Origin: Sophora flavescens | Lineage: Eukaryota; Streptophyta; Magnoliopsida; Fabales; Fabaceae | Assembly: GCA_030762895.1 (NCBI GenBank) | Contig: CM061063.1 | Location: 212,830,667-212,894,666, forward strand | Reading direction: 5' to 3' | Length of the DNA: 64,000 bases | Shown here: piece after piece, positions 47,395 through 57,835 of the stretch | Position numbering within the stretch: the stretch's first letter is position 1 | How the letters are laid out: each line of letters opens with the position of its first letter | Notes under the pieces: generated by a model | What the model was told of the DNA's origin: nothing | Seen by the model: only the letters and a program-made list of their open reading frames with translations | The model's database searches: none | Program-made: the position numbers and the translations under genes

Positions 47395-47615
47395 GTCCGA
47401 AAAAGCCCCGTTGCAAATTCAAAATTCCGTCCGAAATTCCGTCCGAAATTAGTTCCAGACAGATTTCGAACAACTTTCAGACAAACACAAAAAATCTGAA
47501 TTTTGGTTATATTGACTTAATCTCGGACGAATTTCAGACGGATTCAATATTGCTATTCAGGCAAATTCTGGATGGTTTTCAGACGAATGCATGATATTAT
47601 TTTGGACAGATTTCC
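47395..47615. repeat. Left subterminal repeat block
   Basis: At least six copies of a decamer-like motif around TCCGTCCGAAATT or its complement (ATTTCAGACGGA), spaced 15-40 bases apart. They mirror those at 51150-51410. Confidence 0.7.
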
Positions 47616-47890
47616 CACGGATTAGATAATCATATTTAAATAATATTTTTTGATAAACAAATCATGTTTGTTAATAAAAAAGGGCCAAACTTAAATAATT
47701 ATGCATACCAAATTAGGTACCTGGACTTGGAATCTAATCTAATATAATAAAAAATAATGATTATTAAGGTACCACTCTAGACAAGTATCAAGCTTCAAAT
47801 AAACAAAAATACAAAGTATCTTGAAATACAATAATGATATATTAAGATTCAAAGCATTAAAATATCATTACAAACATCAATAACATAAAT

Positions 47891-48300
47891 TTATTCCTCA
47901 TTGTTACTTTGATCATTATACTCTTCATCTTCGTCGTCTTTGATTAATTTGTGGCCACCATCATAAACGAGAAGGATGTTACTATAATCAAATAAAAGAT
48001 AGTGAGTCCTTCCGAGAAAGCATTCATCACACTATAACAAGATAGCAGACATTATAACTAATTTAAATAACAAGATAGAAAATATGGATATTCAAACCAT
48101 TTGGCTTGTACACACATAATGGACACCATTGCATTAAGATACTCTCTACTTTGAAACATGCTCGCTAATCAATTAGCAACACATGACAAGACAAAATGTT
48201 CAATTTTTTTCTCTTTCAAATTCATAACTTTTGTATAAGACCACAAAGTTTCAATTTCTGATCCTATCATTCCAACACCCATTTGCGTATTCAACATTTA
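47891..48300 (-). pseudogene. Unrecognised exon-like coding remnant
   Basis: On the minus strand a frame follows a TTATAG acceptor-like site near 48035. It reads CDECFLGRTHYLLFDY, then VYDGGHKLIKDDEDEEYNDQ, and ends in an acidic tail with TAA at 47891. Upstream (about 48300-48110) another frame contains GSEIETLWSYTKVMNLKEKK and one stop. Position inside the CACTA-like element suggests one of its own genes, but I do not recognise the family. Confidence 0.35.
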
Positions 48301-48929
48301 CATATTCAATATAGCTTCCCTATATAGCTGAGTAGCTGACAACTATGAGAACATACACATAAATTAAATTGAGTTTTGTAAATATATTATATAGGACCTA
48401 TGCCCTTTCTTTCTGTTTCACCCAGTGTTGACACCACTACACTCCTCATCTCATAGTACACACTGATCAATTCCACAATACCTTGTCATAAAATCGAAGT
48501 TGAAAAACATGGAATAATGTGCTAAACCACTTTAAGGTTAAAAATTCAATTGTAACTTTTGGCAGTCTTTCCTCTAACGATTTCTACTACCTTTCATCTA
48601 ACTTTTTCTTCATCCTTTAGTTTGAGGTTTGAGAGTTTAATTCAAAAAATTCTAATAATTAACAGTGTTTTATTGCTAAAGCTCTTGTAATCTCAACACA
48701 ATCAACAAACCAAATATATCTTATTCCTTCAAAAAGAAGAATTAGTTACAAGTTAATGTAAAAATAAAAATGGAATTATTTATAAGTTATATTCCACAAT
48801 TCCTTAAAAATAATGCAGAATATGTTAATTACTTTAAAGCAAGTAATGTTCAACTTCAAGTAATAACCACAATAGTTCAAGTAAACAAGTTATTCAAGTA
48901 TTGGCTCAATATCACAATAATATTCACAA
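48301..48929. other. AT-rich CACTA interior, nothing recognised
   Basis: No open frame of note and no repeat ends seen. Sequence resembling the LTR family may begin as early as 48835, but the match is unclear before 48930. Confidence 0.4.
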
Positions 48930-50546
48930 CACTCAATTAAACACATACACACATGCATATAGTTATTGAATATCCCTAGGAAAGCTCCCCTTACCTTTGA
49001 AGACCAGTAAAGGATCCTCGTCTTAATGCTCACGTTAGCTCCAAGAGTGTAACTATCTACTCCATCAAGCAAGCATAGCCGTGTCAAACGTCTCAGGGAG
49101 GGAATCCAACAACACGCAATAACTAGAAATCAAGAAATCAATTACACATGATCAAACACACATTCTAATTTGATCTAAACACTTAATCTTATTACCAAAC
49201 AAGGTCATTTGAAAGAAAATCATGTTTGGAGCATAAGCTTCACAATACCCTTTGAGGAAACTTTGTTTTGCTTAAAGGAACATGAAAATGAACTTAGGAA
49301 TCATCAACTAAAAGTCCTAATTTCATAAATGCATACTTAATTTTACCAAACATGACCAACTTCAATAAAAATCGAATTGGGGTTTTAGGGTTCATATCCT
49401 AAATTGGGGAAAAACTCATTCTAATCCTAGAATCATGAAATTAGTTTAATAAAACATCAGTTTGTATTCTCAATTGCATGAATACACATTTAATTTCAAA
49501 GTGTAAAGCGGAAACCAAAATGTTAGGGTTTTAAAATCAGATTTGGGGATTTTCAATCTAGAAGAGATTATAGGGTAAAACTCTTACCCAATGTGAAGAG
49601 GAAAGAACATAGAGGATGGTAGGCCAACTTGCACGACAGCAGGTGGCGGCACGACTGTGGCGCGGTTCTGAGATACCCATGAACAAAAGCAAGAGTGAAC
49701 TTCATGTAAGAAGCAAAAGAAGGTTTATACCCTAAGGTATGATGGAAGACCACCATGGACAATGATCAGAAGGTCCTTACCACAGCGGTAGAGGGCGGCG
49801 CTAGAGAAAATGATGGAATCGGGCGTGAGTTGCTCCGAAGTCAGGTGCAGGAAAACGAGCAGAGAGGGGCGGACGGAACACGACGGCCGCGCGCCTCCGG
49901 CGGCGGTCTAGTGGTGGTGGGAGTGGTGAGGTTTCAGAGTAACAAGGGAGGAGGAGATGGCGTTGGAGGGAGGAAGAAGAAGAAGAAAGGAAATAGAAAA
50001 TAAAAAAAAGGAGGGTTCTGTCGCGTACGAGAAAGGGAGGGACTTGGGGTTTTATTTATTTGTTTTTCAAGTACTTAGTGATTAGGTATCAAATAAGTGG
50101 TTGAGATTGAGTTTAGAAAAAAAGAAATAGTATTACTCATTAGATCTAAAAATAATGTGTGATAAATATATACTATAAAAATTAAAATAGAGTAAAGATT
50201 GATAGTTGAATTGATCAACTAAGAAAATCAACAGTCCAACATTTAATCTCCGATTAATGTCAAACCAATTTATTTTCAAATCTAAAATTAAATAGAATGA
50301 AAATATGAAAATGCTTTTCTCTTAACCATATTATTTAAAACATTTATATGTACTTGTAATAATAGTGAAAATAACGTAAATTAATGTCTAGTAAGCGTGC
50401 ATTCACTAAAATAAGTCAGTGCTAACGCACCCAATAAAATAATTTGAAGAGAGTAATTTAATTATTCAAACTAAACCACATAACAAACTAAACACACACA
50501 TCCAAATAAAATAATTAATCATATGTGTAAAAACTAGGGTGTTACA
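48930..50546 (-). repeat. Truncated, older LTR of the E1/E3 family
   Basis: The order is the same as in the E1 LTR: ACACATACACACATGCATA, the donor-like CTTACCTTTGAAGACCAGTA, a TTAGGGTTTT remnant of the telo-box, a GC-rich module (about 49600-49960), a purine-rich tract (49970-50035) and a terminal AGGGTGTTACA at 50546. It is visibly more diverged than E1-E3 and lacks the first 2 kb (plus view). No paired LTR or PPT is adjacent, so it is a truncated solo LTR. Confidence 0.8.
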
Positions 50547-50547
50547 A

Positions 50548-50787
50548 GTGACACAAATTCTCGATTTGGTCCCTATACATAAAAAATTATTAAAATGGTC
50601 CTTATACGTACAAAATGTCCACATTTGGTCCCTGTGATATAAAATTTTAGGGACTAATTTAATAATGTTTTGCTCGTATAGGGACCAAACGGGTAATGTA
50701 TAGGGACCAAATGGAGATTTTTTGTACGTATAGGAACCATTTTAATAATTTTTTATGTATAAGGACTAAATCGAGAATTCATGTCAC
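50548..50787. mobile_element. Foldback MITE
   Basis: The left arm (GTGACACAAATTCTCGATTT, GGTCCCTATACATAAAAAAT and so on) is mirrored by the right arm ending GAGAATTCATGTCAC. Arms are about 70-100 bp around a short centre with TAGGGACCAAA repeats. It starts one base after the LTR terminus. It contains no coding sequence. Confidence 0.8.
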
Positions 50788-51426
50788 GTATAGGGACTAA
50801 AGTATTACTTTAACCGAAGACTTTTTACAAGGAGGGAAGTGAGAAATTTGACTGAAAATTCCCCCGCCCCCTAGTGAAAAAATTATGGCGCCGTGATCAT
50901 GTTGCCTATTTTTTGTTGTTGTATATTAGTCTATTGTTATAAATTTTTACAACAATTTAGTTTCTAAAATTTAATTTTTGAATTTAATTTTACATTTTAC
51001 ATTTTTCATTTTATTAGTCTAAATATGTTTTTTTAATTTTTTTCATAAATCTTCTTTACTTTTAAATTTATTAAGATCAAATATTTTAATCATATTTGTA
51101 AGATAAATTATTTAATCTTTTTCAAGAAAATATAAAAAATGACAAATCCGTGTGAAATCTATCTCAAATTTTCGGACAGATTTCAGACGGATGGTTAAAA
51201 AGACCCAAGATAAAAAAAACATATGAAACCGATCCGTACGAAATCTGTGGAAAATATTTTGGCGTGTTATTGGCACAAAAGTTTGGGACAAAGTAGAGAT
51301 GGATTTGAGACGGAATCTCATTGAAAATTACATTCGTCTCAAATCCGTCCGAAATGTTCATAAAATTTCATGCGAAAACATTTCCTTTTGAAAATTCCGT
51401 CTGAAAATTCAAGTTTTCTAGTAGTG

Positions 51427-51713
51427 TCCTTATTGAAAAACAACAACAAACGAAAAATAAAACCTAAGCTGGTCACACCTATAAGACAGACATAATAGTA
51501 TCAAATAAACATCGTTATGCCCCGAACTAAGGAACCTTTTCTTGTATACATCATATCCCGTTAGCGGTTCATCTGAACTCCCCAATATAGAGCACAACAG
51601 AGAAAACCCAAACAGAATACTGCAAAAGTGAGAAACCAATATATGGATTTAACACGATAACTACATGCGCGACACAAAAGAAAACTTATATACATATACA
51701 TTTCTAAACTTAT
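51427..51713 (-). repeat. Fragment resembling the E4 LTR
   Basis: CCTAAGCTGGT...GTGAGAAACCAATATATGGATTTAAC...GCGCGACACAAAAGAA parallels 55868-56050 in the E4 LTR (CCTAAGCTGGTTG..., GTGAGACACCAATATATGG, TGCGCAACACAAAAGAA). It is truncated on both sides, by the CACTA terminus and by copy B. Confidence 0.6.
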
Positions 51714-54700
51714 AATGTAATCTGCAAGGTGTAACAATAGTTATATTTCAAAACTCGAGCTCGTGCTTTTCAGTTGACACAAAACTCGGGCTCCAAAGAC
51801 ACGAAAACACAAGGAAAAAAGTGGTGGAGATAATGGCCGATGCTTCACTTGTGAGGTTAAAGAGATTCTCATCAAGCCTTCCTTACTATGTGAGACGTCT
51901 AAGACTACCCATGCTCTCTCTCCCTCCCCCCCCCTCTCTCTCTCGTACTTTCACTCTCTTCTAATCACTTTGTCTCCAGCCACTCTCCAACCTATTTATA
52001 TCTCTCTTCCTTTCTGTCTTTTTATCCCTCATTTACCGTTCTCTCTTTATTCTCTCCCTTCCTCTCTTTGTTTTTGGTGCTCAAAATAGCAGGAGACAAT
52101 CAAAATTCCTTATCTACATGGTAGGAAGGCAAATGCAATTACATCCCCCTTTTCCCTACCTTTTATTTATATCGGAAACAGAAAATTGGGACTGAATTGT
52201 CCTTTAAGATAAGGGTCTTATGGGAACAAAGTTATATTTTTAACCTTTTCGTCCTAAGAGACCTTTTTAAGTTGTTAAGGTGCGTCAATTTATGAACCGT
52301 GCCCTATCTACACCTAAGAATCTTATTTAAGTGACCACAATTCAAGAGAATCCTAAATTATAAAGCATTGTATCTAATTAAAATGTTTACCAAAAACTTC
52401 CAAAATTAGCGGTTATAACAAGAGCATTTTCCTCTGTCATTGTGGGTCCCTACAGGGGCCCAGAAAATCATAAAACCTAGCAAAAATAATTTAAATCCAA
52501 AAAATATAATAGTGAAAAGATTTTAAGTAATTTGTTTTCCATCTATTGTGTGAGAGATAACTTTGAGAAAAAAATATTATTATTTCAAGCATATTAAGAT
52601 ACATGTTGTTGGTAATTGCTACAATCTCAAGAGGATGGTGAATTGAGAGTTTAAAGACTTTTTTAGCAAATTCAACCAAAATAGAGTTTTATAAAGAAAA
52701 TTGATTTTCACTCAATTTAAATTCTCAAGATTTAGGTTGTTAAACAAGCAATGATGATAACAAGATTATGTAATACAAGATTACAACATAAAGATTTAGT
52801 TTCAAGAGCACAACAAAGAAAGCATGCATATGACAATTGTAAGAAGTTTAAGAGTAAGAAGAATGGGCAAACCGATTTATCCTGGTTCAGCTACCTTCTC
52901 TGGTAACCTACATCTAGTCCCACTCCTCTGTGATTTCCTCAACTATAATAAGAAATTACAATATCCAATTACAATCAACACAAGGCTTCACTACCTTGCA
53001 TAAAACTCACCAAAAAGCACACTAGCTTTTTTACCCAAGGATTCATTCTATCCTTGTCAAAACCTAAGAGGCCCTCTCTTAAATCTGTGAAACAACTAAG
53101 AGATACCCTCTCTTAAATCATCAAGGCTTCACTACTTTGAAAACCTTTAGCAAAAGCACACTTGCTTTGTAACCCAGGGATCCCTTCTATCCTTGTAAAT
53201 CAACAGAGAGATACCCTCTCTCTAATCAACAAATCGAAACTTGAATGAAAAGAATATGACTCTAAAAGTCAGATATTACAAATTGAAGCACTTATGAATA
53301 TCACACTATTCTCTATAAGATGAAGCTCAATGGAAACTTGGATATTCGTATTTGTAAATTCAGGGTAAGTAGATTGTTTAAAAGTGTTTCTATATTGTCC
53401 TTATATAGTAATTTGAAGAAATAGGCCTGTTGGAAAAATCATAGAAGTTGTTCCAAGTGAAACAGAATTAGTTTTATAAAACTGACACGACATAATCTGT
53501 GTAGTACATATGTGTATTAACTTTGTTTTTGAACTTTTCAAAGCACGTACACATATTATGTCCTTTGTACATCTGTGTATTAAACTGATTTTTCAACTTT
53601 TGCACGCGCGTACACAGATTACTATCTTTGTACATCTGTGTATACGATTGGTTTTTGAACTCCAACACATGCGTACACAAATTAGCATTCTTGTACATCT
53701 GTGTATCTCTTGCCCTGTTCTTGAATACACAGAATATGACCTTTGTACATTGGTGTATATTAGAACACCAGCCCAGAACTTCATACACAGGTTGTGTACA
53801 TCGATTACACATGAAAACACAAGTTCTGTAGCACTTGAATTGTTCTATACATAGGTGTATGGTTTTGTACATCTGTGTACTCTTCATAATTTTCAGAAGA
53901 CAGCTTCGATACACATGTGTACAAAAAGGTTTTCACTTGTAATTTGAAATTTATCTGAACATACACATGTGTAACACACATGTTTATAACTTCAATTAAT
54001 TTCCTTTTTCAATTAACATATTTTGAAAATCCTTTTCCTTGAAAAACTCATTTAATTATTCTTTTGAAAACACACAAGAAATTTGACTTTTAGTGACTGA
54101 CAAAATCTGTCACTAAAAGTAAAAAATTTGTAGGTAAATGTAGATATGACATTGACCTACGGACATAATGTACGTCAACTTTAAGGAGGCGAATAGCTAC
54201 GGTTATTTGTGTGTCACTAGAGCCATTACCTACGGATGACATACTTATACCTACAGGTGTATCGGTTTGTCACTATAGGTTGTACCTACAATTTCCCTTG
54301 GCATACGTAAAAGTCATTAACTTGTAGCTACACCTCCAACCGTAGGTAAAAGGCAAATATTAAACTTAGTTTTTCCTTAATTTTCCAAGAGCTTCACTAA
54401 GAGATTAAGCGTGCTATTCTTACAAGAGCATCTAAGAACTTAAGGTCTTTAATAAACTTGGTCTTGATGCTTTGTTCCATATCATCTCATTTGAATCTTT
54501 GAGTCTCATGATCTTCTTTGATCTTTGTCATTTCATCTTTTGATCATTTGACTTTCTCCTTCATGAGTAAACTTCCAAACACTTGAACACTTTATTAGTG
54601 TATAATCAAATTGAAAAACTCATGTAAAATTCACATTGTTTGTCATACATCAAAACCTCAATAGGGCTTAGTCTTACGCATGTTACTATTAATTAAGTGT

Positions 54701-55599
54701 AATAATGTAATATTTGAGAAGAATACTCCATATTTGACATTTCGTAAAAAAAAAACTCTATTTGACATGTAAAATATAACATATTTATTCGATTACTTTC
54801 TAATATCTGACTTTTGAGTTTTCGATTAGTTCAACTCAAATTTCTCTTCAAAAGTCTATGTTTCAAAATTAAGGCGTAATACTCAAATACATATTCATTA
54901 TTTTCAAATATCTAATATAAATAGTTAAGTTGCAAACACCGAATTGATTTTTTATTTTATTTAAAATGTTAAAATATTTAAACTTTTCATAATTTTATAA
55001 TAACATTAAATATTAAATATTATATTATATTCAATCCATTATCTGTATCACTTATTAATCCAAATTTACATATTAACCAGTTTAGTGCACAACTTTCTTA
55101 GGGTCGATTTATTTTATATTTTGATAGAATTGATTTATATATATATAATTGATTTTAAAAGAATTGATTTTTTTAAATAAAAATTTGAAGTTAAAAAAAC
55201 TGATGTATTTGATAATTATAATTTAATAGTGAGTTTAGAAAAATTGATTTTATTTTGAATGATAAAGTAAAATTATTTTTATATGTAAATATAAAAAAAT
55301 TTGTGTGTCTGTTAATTAGAATAAATTATACTCAACAAATTAGAAAAAATTGATTTATGGAACGAAATATTCAAATCAAACACCTCCCATTCCCAATATG
55401 TATTTAGACTCAAATACGGTTGAAAGGTCCTCCCAATATTGTATTTAGACTCAAATACGGTTCAAAATCCTTTTGGATGCTATCATGCACTTAATTTTAT
55501 AAAAGAATTGGTCACCTATTGAAATAGTTTTTTTTTTAAAATTCTATTGGGCCCAACCTTCTCTGGGCTAACAATATGTTATTGCTTAAATGCTTCTTT
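51714..55599. repeat. Duplicated unit copy B
   Basis: Colinear with copy A (16131-16746 joined to 38783-42663) but without E2: the single ATCTA at 52306-52310 marks the empty site. It lacks the 540-bp segment at A 39017-39555, with the join falling in AAGTAATTTG near 52530. It includes the 63-bp minisatellite (53505-53945) and the damaged CACTA end (about 54070). It is broken at 55600 by E4. No gene seen. Confidence 0.87.
53505..53945. repeat. 63-bp minisatellite, copy B
   Basis: The same array as 40530-40990. Here the minus frame 53474-53914 stays open for 146 codons, and three other frames are open as well, a by-product of the 63-base period. About 10 bases (near TCATCCCAG) are missing relative to copy A. 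Confidence 0.8.
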
Positions 55600-56270
55600 T
55601 GTGACGCCCTAAACTCGGGTCGTCACATAGTTACCCGTTTGCGGAAATAAAACTTAATTTGCTGGTTACTTTCGGAAAATAATGTTTTCTCAACGTTCAT
55701 CTTTTCAAAATATGGTGATAAATTTTTTTCTTTTTTTAATCTCATAACAACAACAACGTAATCAAATTACACTTAAATACACAATGTATATAAGTCATAC
55801 AACTATACTGCCTCATATGTTTTCATACCTAAATCATTTTCAGTTTTATCCTCAAAACATAATAGGGCCTAAGCTGGTTGTAACTAACAGACACTACAGC
55901 CAATAGGAGCAGCACATCACGCTTCCAACTAGACAACCTTCCTCTTTTTGTAGGGATCATACCCCTTGTACGTCTCTGAGATGTGTTGTAAGGGTGAGAC
56001 ACCAATATATGGATTTATCACCATAACTAAATGCGCAACACAAAAGAAGGAACATACACATATACATATTTATAACAACATACTCATTCATATTATATCA
56101 CATCGTTTGTCAATGGGTTTCACACCACAAACATCAACGTTGAAAAACTATGCATGAACACTTCAAAACATCATCTAAACATTCATACCTAATCTCATGA
56201 GATATCCCCAACTTCGTGGTGAGTTGATCAGACTCGATAGTTACCGGCACACAGCCACAGGCACACAGCC

Positions 56271-56526
56271 AAAACCCATCACACACTGTCCAACATCATG
56301 GCACAGGTGTCACAACGTAGATGGGGCCTCATTGTCCACCAGGCACAATAAGAACATCTTTATGATCTACCATGACGCCGCAAGGTAATCACTCGTATAA
56401 AACCCATCACACACTGTCCAACATCGTGGCGCAGGTATCACAATGTAGATGGGGCCTCATTGTCCACCAGGCACAATAAGAACATCTTTATGATCTACCA
56501 TGATGCCGCAAGCTAATCACTCGTTT
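56271..56526. repeat. 2 x 128-bp tandem duplication
   Basis: AAAACCCATCACACACTGTC starts at 56271 and again at 56399. The two units differ by only about six bases, so the duplication is young. Located inside the E4 LTR. Confidence 0.92.
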
Positions 56527-56609
56527 GATCATGGCACGTCTGCCAAATGCATGCAAGAAAAACATTTTGTTCTCAACACTTTTCTTTGTGTTATATCTTT
56601 ATTTGTCAA

Positions 56610-56760
56610 AGCTCTCGAAAGCTTTCGACCCATCATCGTTTTTAAACATCAAAGCTCTCAAAAGATTTCAACTTATCATCGTTTTAAACATCGAATGCTC
56701 TCAAAAGCATCATCATTTTAAACATCTAATGCTCTCAAAAGCATCATCGTTTTAACATCT
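56610..56760. repeat. Short repeats around GCTCTCAAAAGC
   Basis: Four imperfect units of about 38-52 bases, each with ATCATCGTTTTAAACATC and an AATGCTCTCAAAAGC-like phrase. In two units the phrase GCTCTCAAAAGC is followed by ATCATC. Confidence 0.75.
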
Positions 56761-57835
56761 TTACAACTTTCATTAACAACACAGGACCTCAAAGTCCGAG
56801 TGCTCAATCACGAAGCCCCTAGACCGTTGCAATCAGTCTTAGGTTCGTGGTAATAGAAAACATCTTAAAACGTTTTAACTTCTTTAAGTAGATACCCTGT
56901 CTACCACACAACAAACCTTAATACCCCGACGTCTCGGTTATTAAGTTCCACATCATCGGTTTACATCGTTTTTGTCTGTGAAAAACAAATCCAAAATAAT
57001 ACAACGGCTTAAGAACACTAGTACCCCGACATCTCGGTTACTAAGTTCTATATCGTCGTTTACGTCATTAAGCAAAACTTATTTACATAAAATCATTTCT
57101 ACTTGAAATTCGTTTGTAAAACGTCAACTCATCAAAAACTCTTTTACTGAAACTTCAGCTTTAAAAATTAAATCAATTCAGATGAAACCTCTTCTCAAAA
57201 CAAGTACTGTTATTTTTAAACTTTCACCGTAAATAATTTCAAAACTTGTCATCGTTAATCATTTTCCAAGAAAATATTTTTAAAGTCAAACTTTGACTTT
57301 TTATTTTATATTATTATTTTTTTATTTTTATTTTTATTTTTATAAAGTATTTTTGAATATTAATTTCACAAAATAACATTTTATAATATTTCGGAATTTC
57401 TTGCGTAAAAATTAGCAGTACTAAAAAAATTTCACGGTTACGCTCTCACCGTGACTCATAAATTACTTTTACACTAATAAATCATTAAAATAATAATATT
57501 TCTCAAAAACTCATTATTTTTCCAAAATAATATTTTCCACCATTATTATATGCCAACATTTCCCATAAAACATTGAATATAATTTTCACAGCTTATTAGA
57601 TCTTTTATATGATTAATCGGTTGTGCACTGACCACTGTCAGGCCTCTCAAACAACATTCAACATTCATCATTCAACAACATCATCATAATTATATCACCA
57701 GGCAGATCATGCATCATAGCAACATAATATACTACTACAGATAATTAAATAATTTAAAAGCAGATAAATCACCGATACACAGATAAACAACACAACGTAA
57801 GCCACATAAACAAATAACCACAACCACATATAAAT

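Larger units (their letters stand above)
47395..51426. mobile_element. CACTA-like element, left end lost, itself invaded
   Basis: The right end, TTTTCTAGTAGTG at 51414-51426, is the complement of a CACTACTAGAAAA terminus. Subterminal repeats of the type TTCCGTCCGAAAT or CAGACGGATT are dense at both 47395-47615 and 51150-51400, as expected for CACTA elements. No matching CACTA terminus is seen at 47395, so that end is truncated. An LTR remnant (about 48930-50546) and a MITE (50548-50787) sit inside. Confidence 0.65.

Noticed and set aside
53474..53914. 146-codon Cys/Met-rich repetitive protein on the minus strand
   Set aside because: The frame is an effect of the 63-bp period. Equally long frames exist on the opposite strand, and the copy A equivalent is broken.
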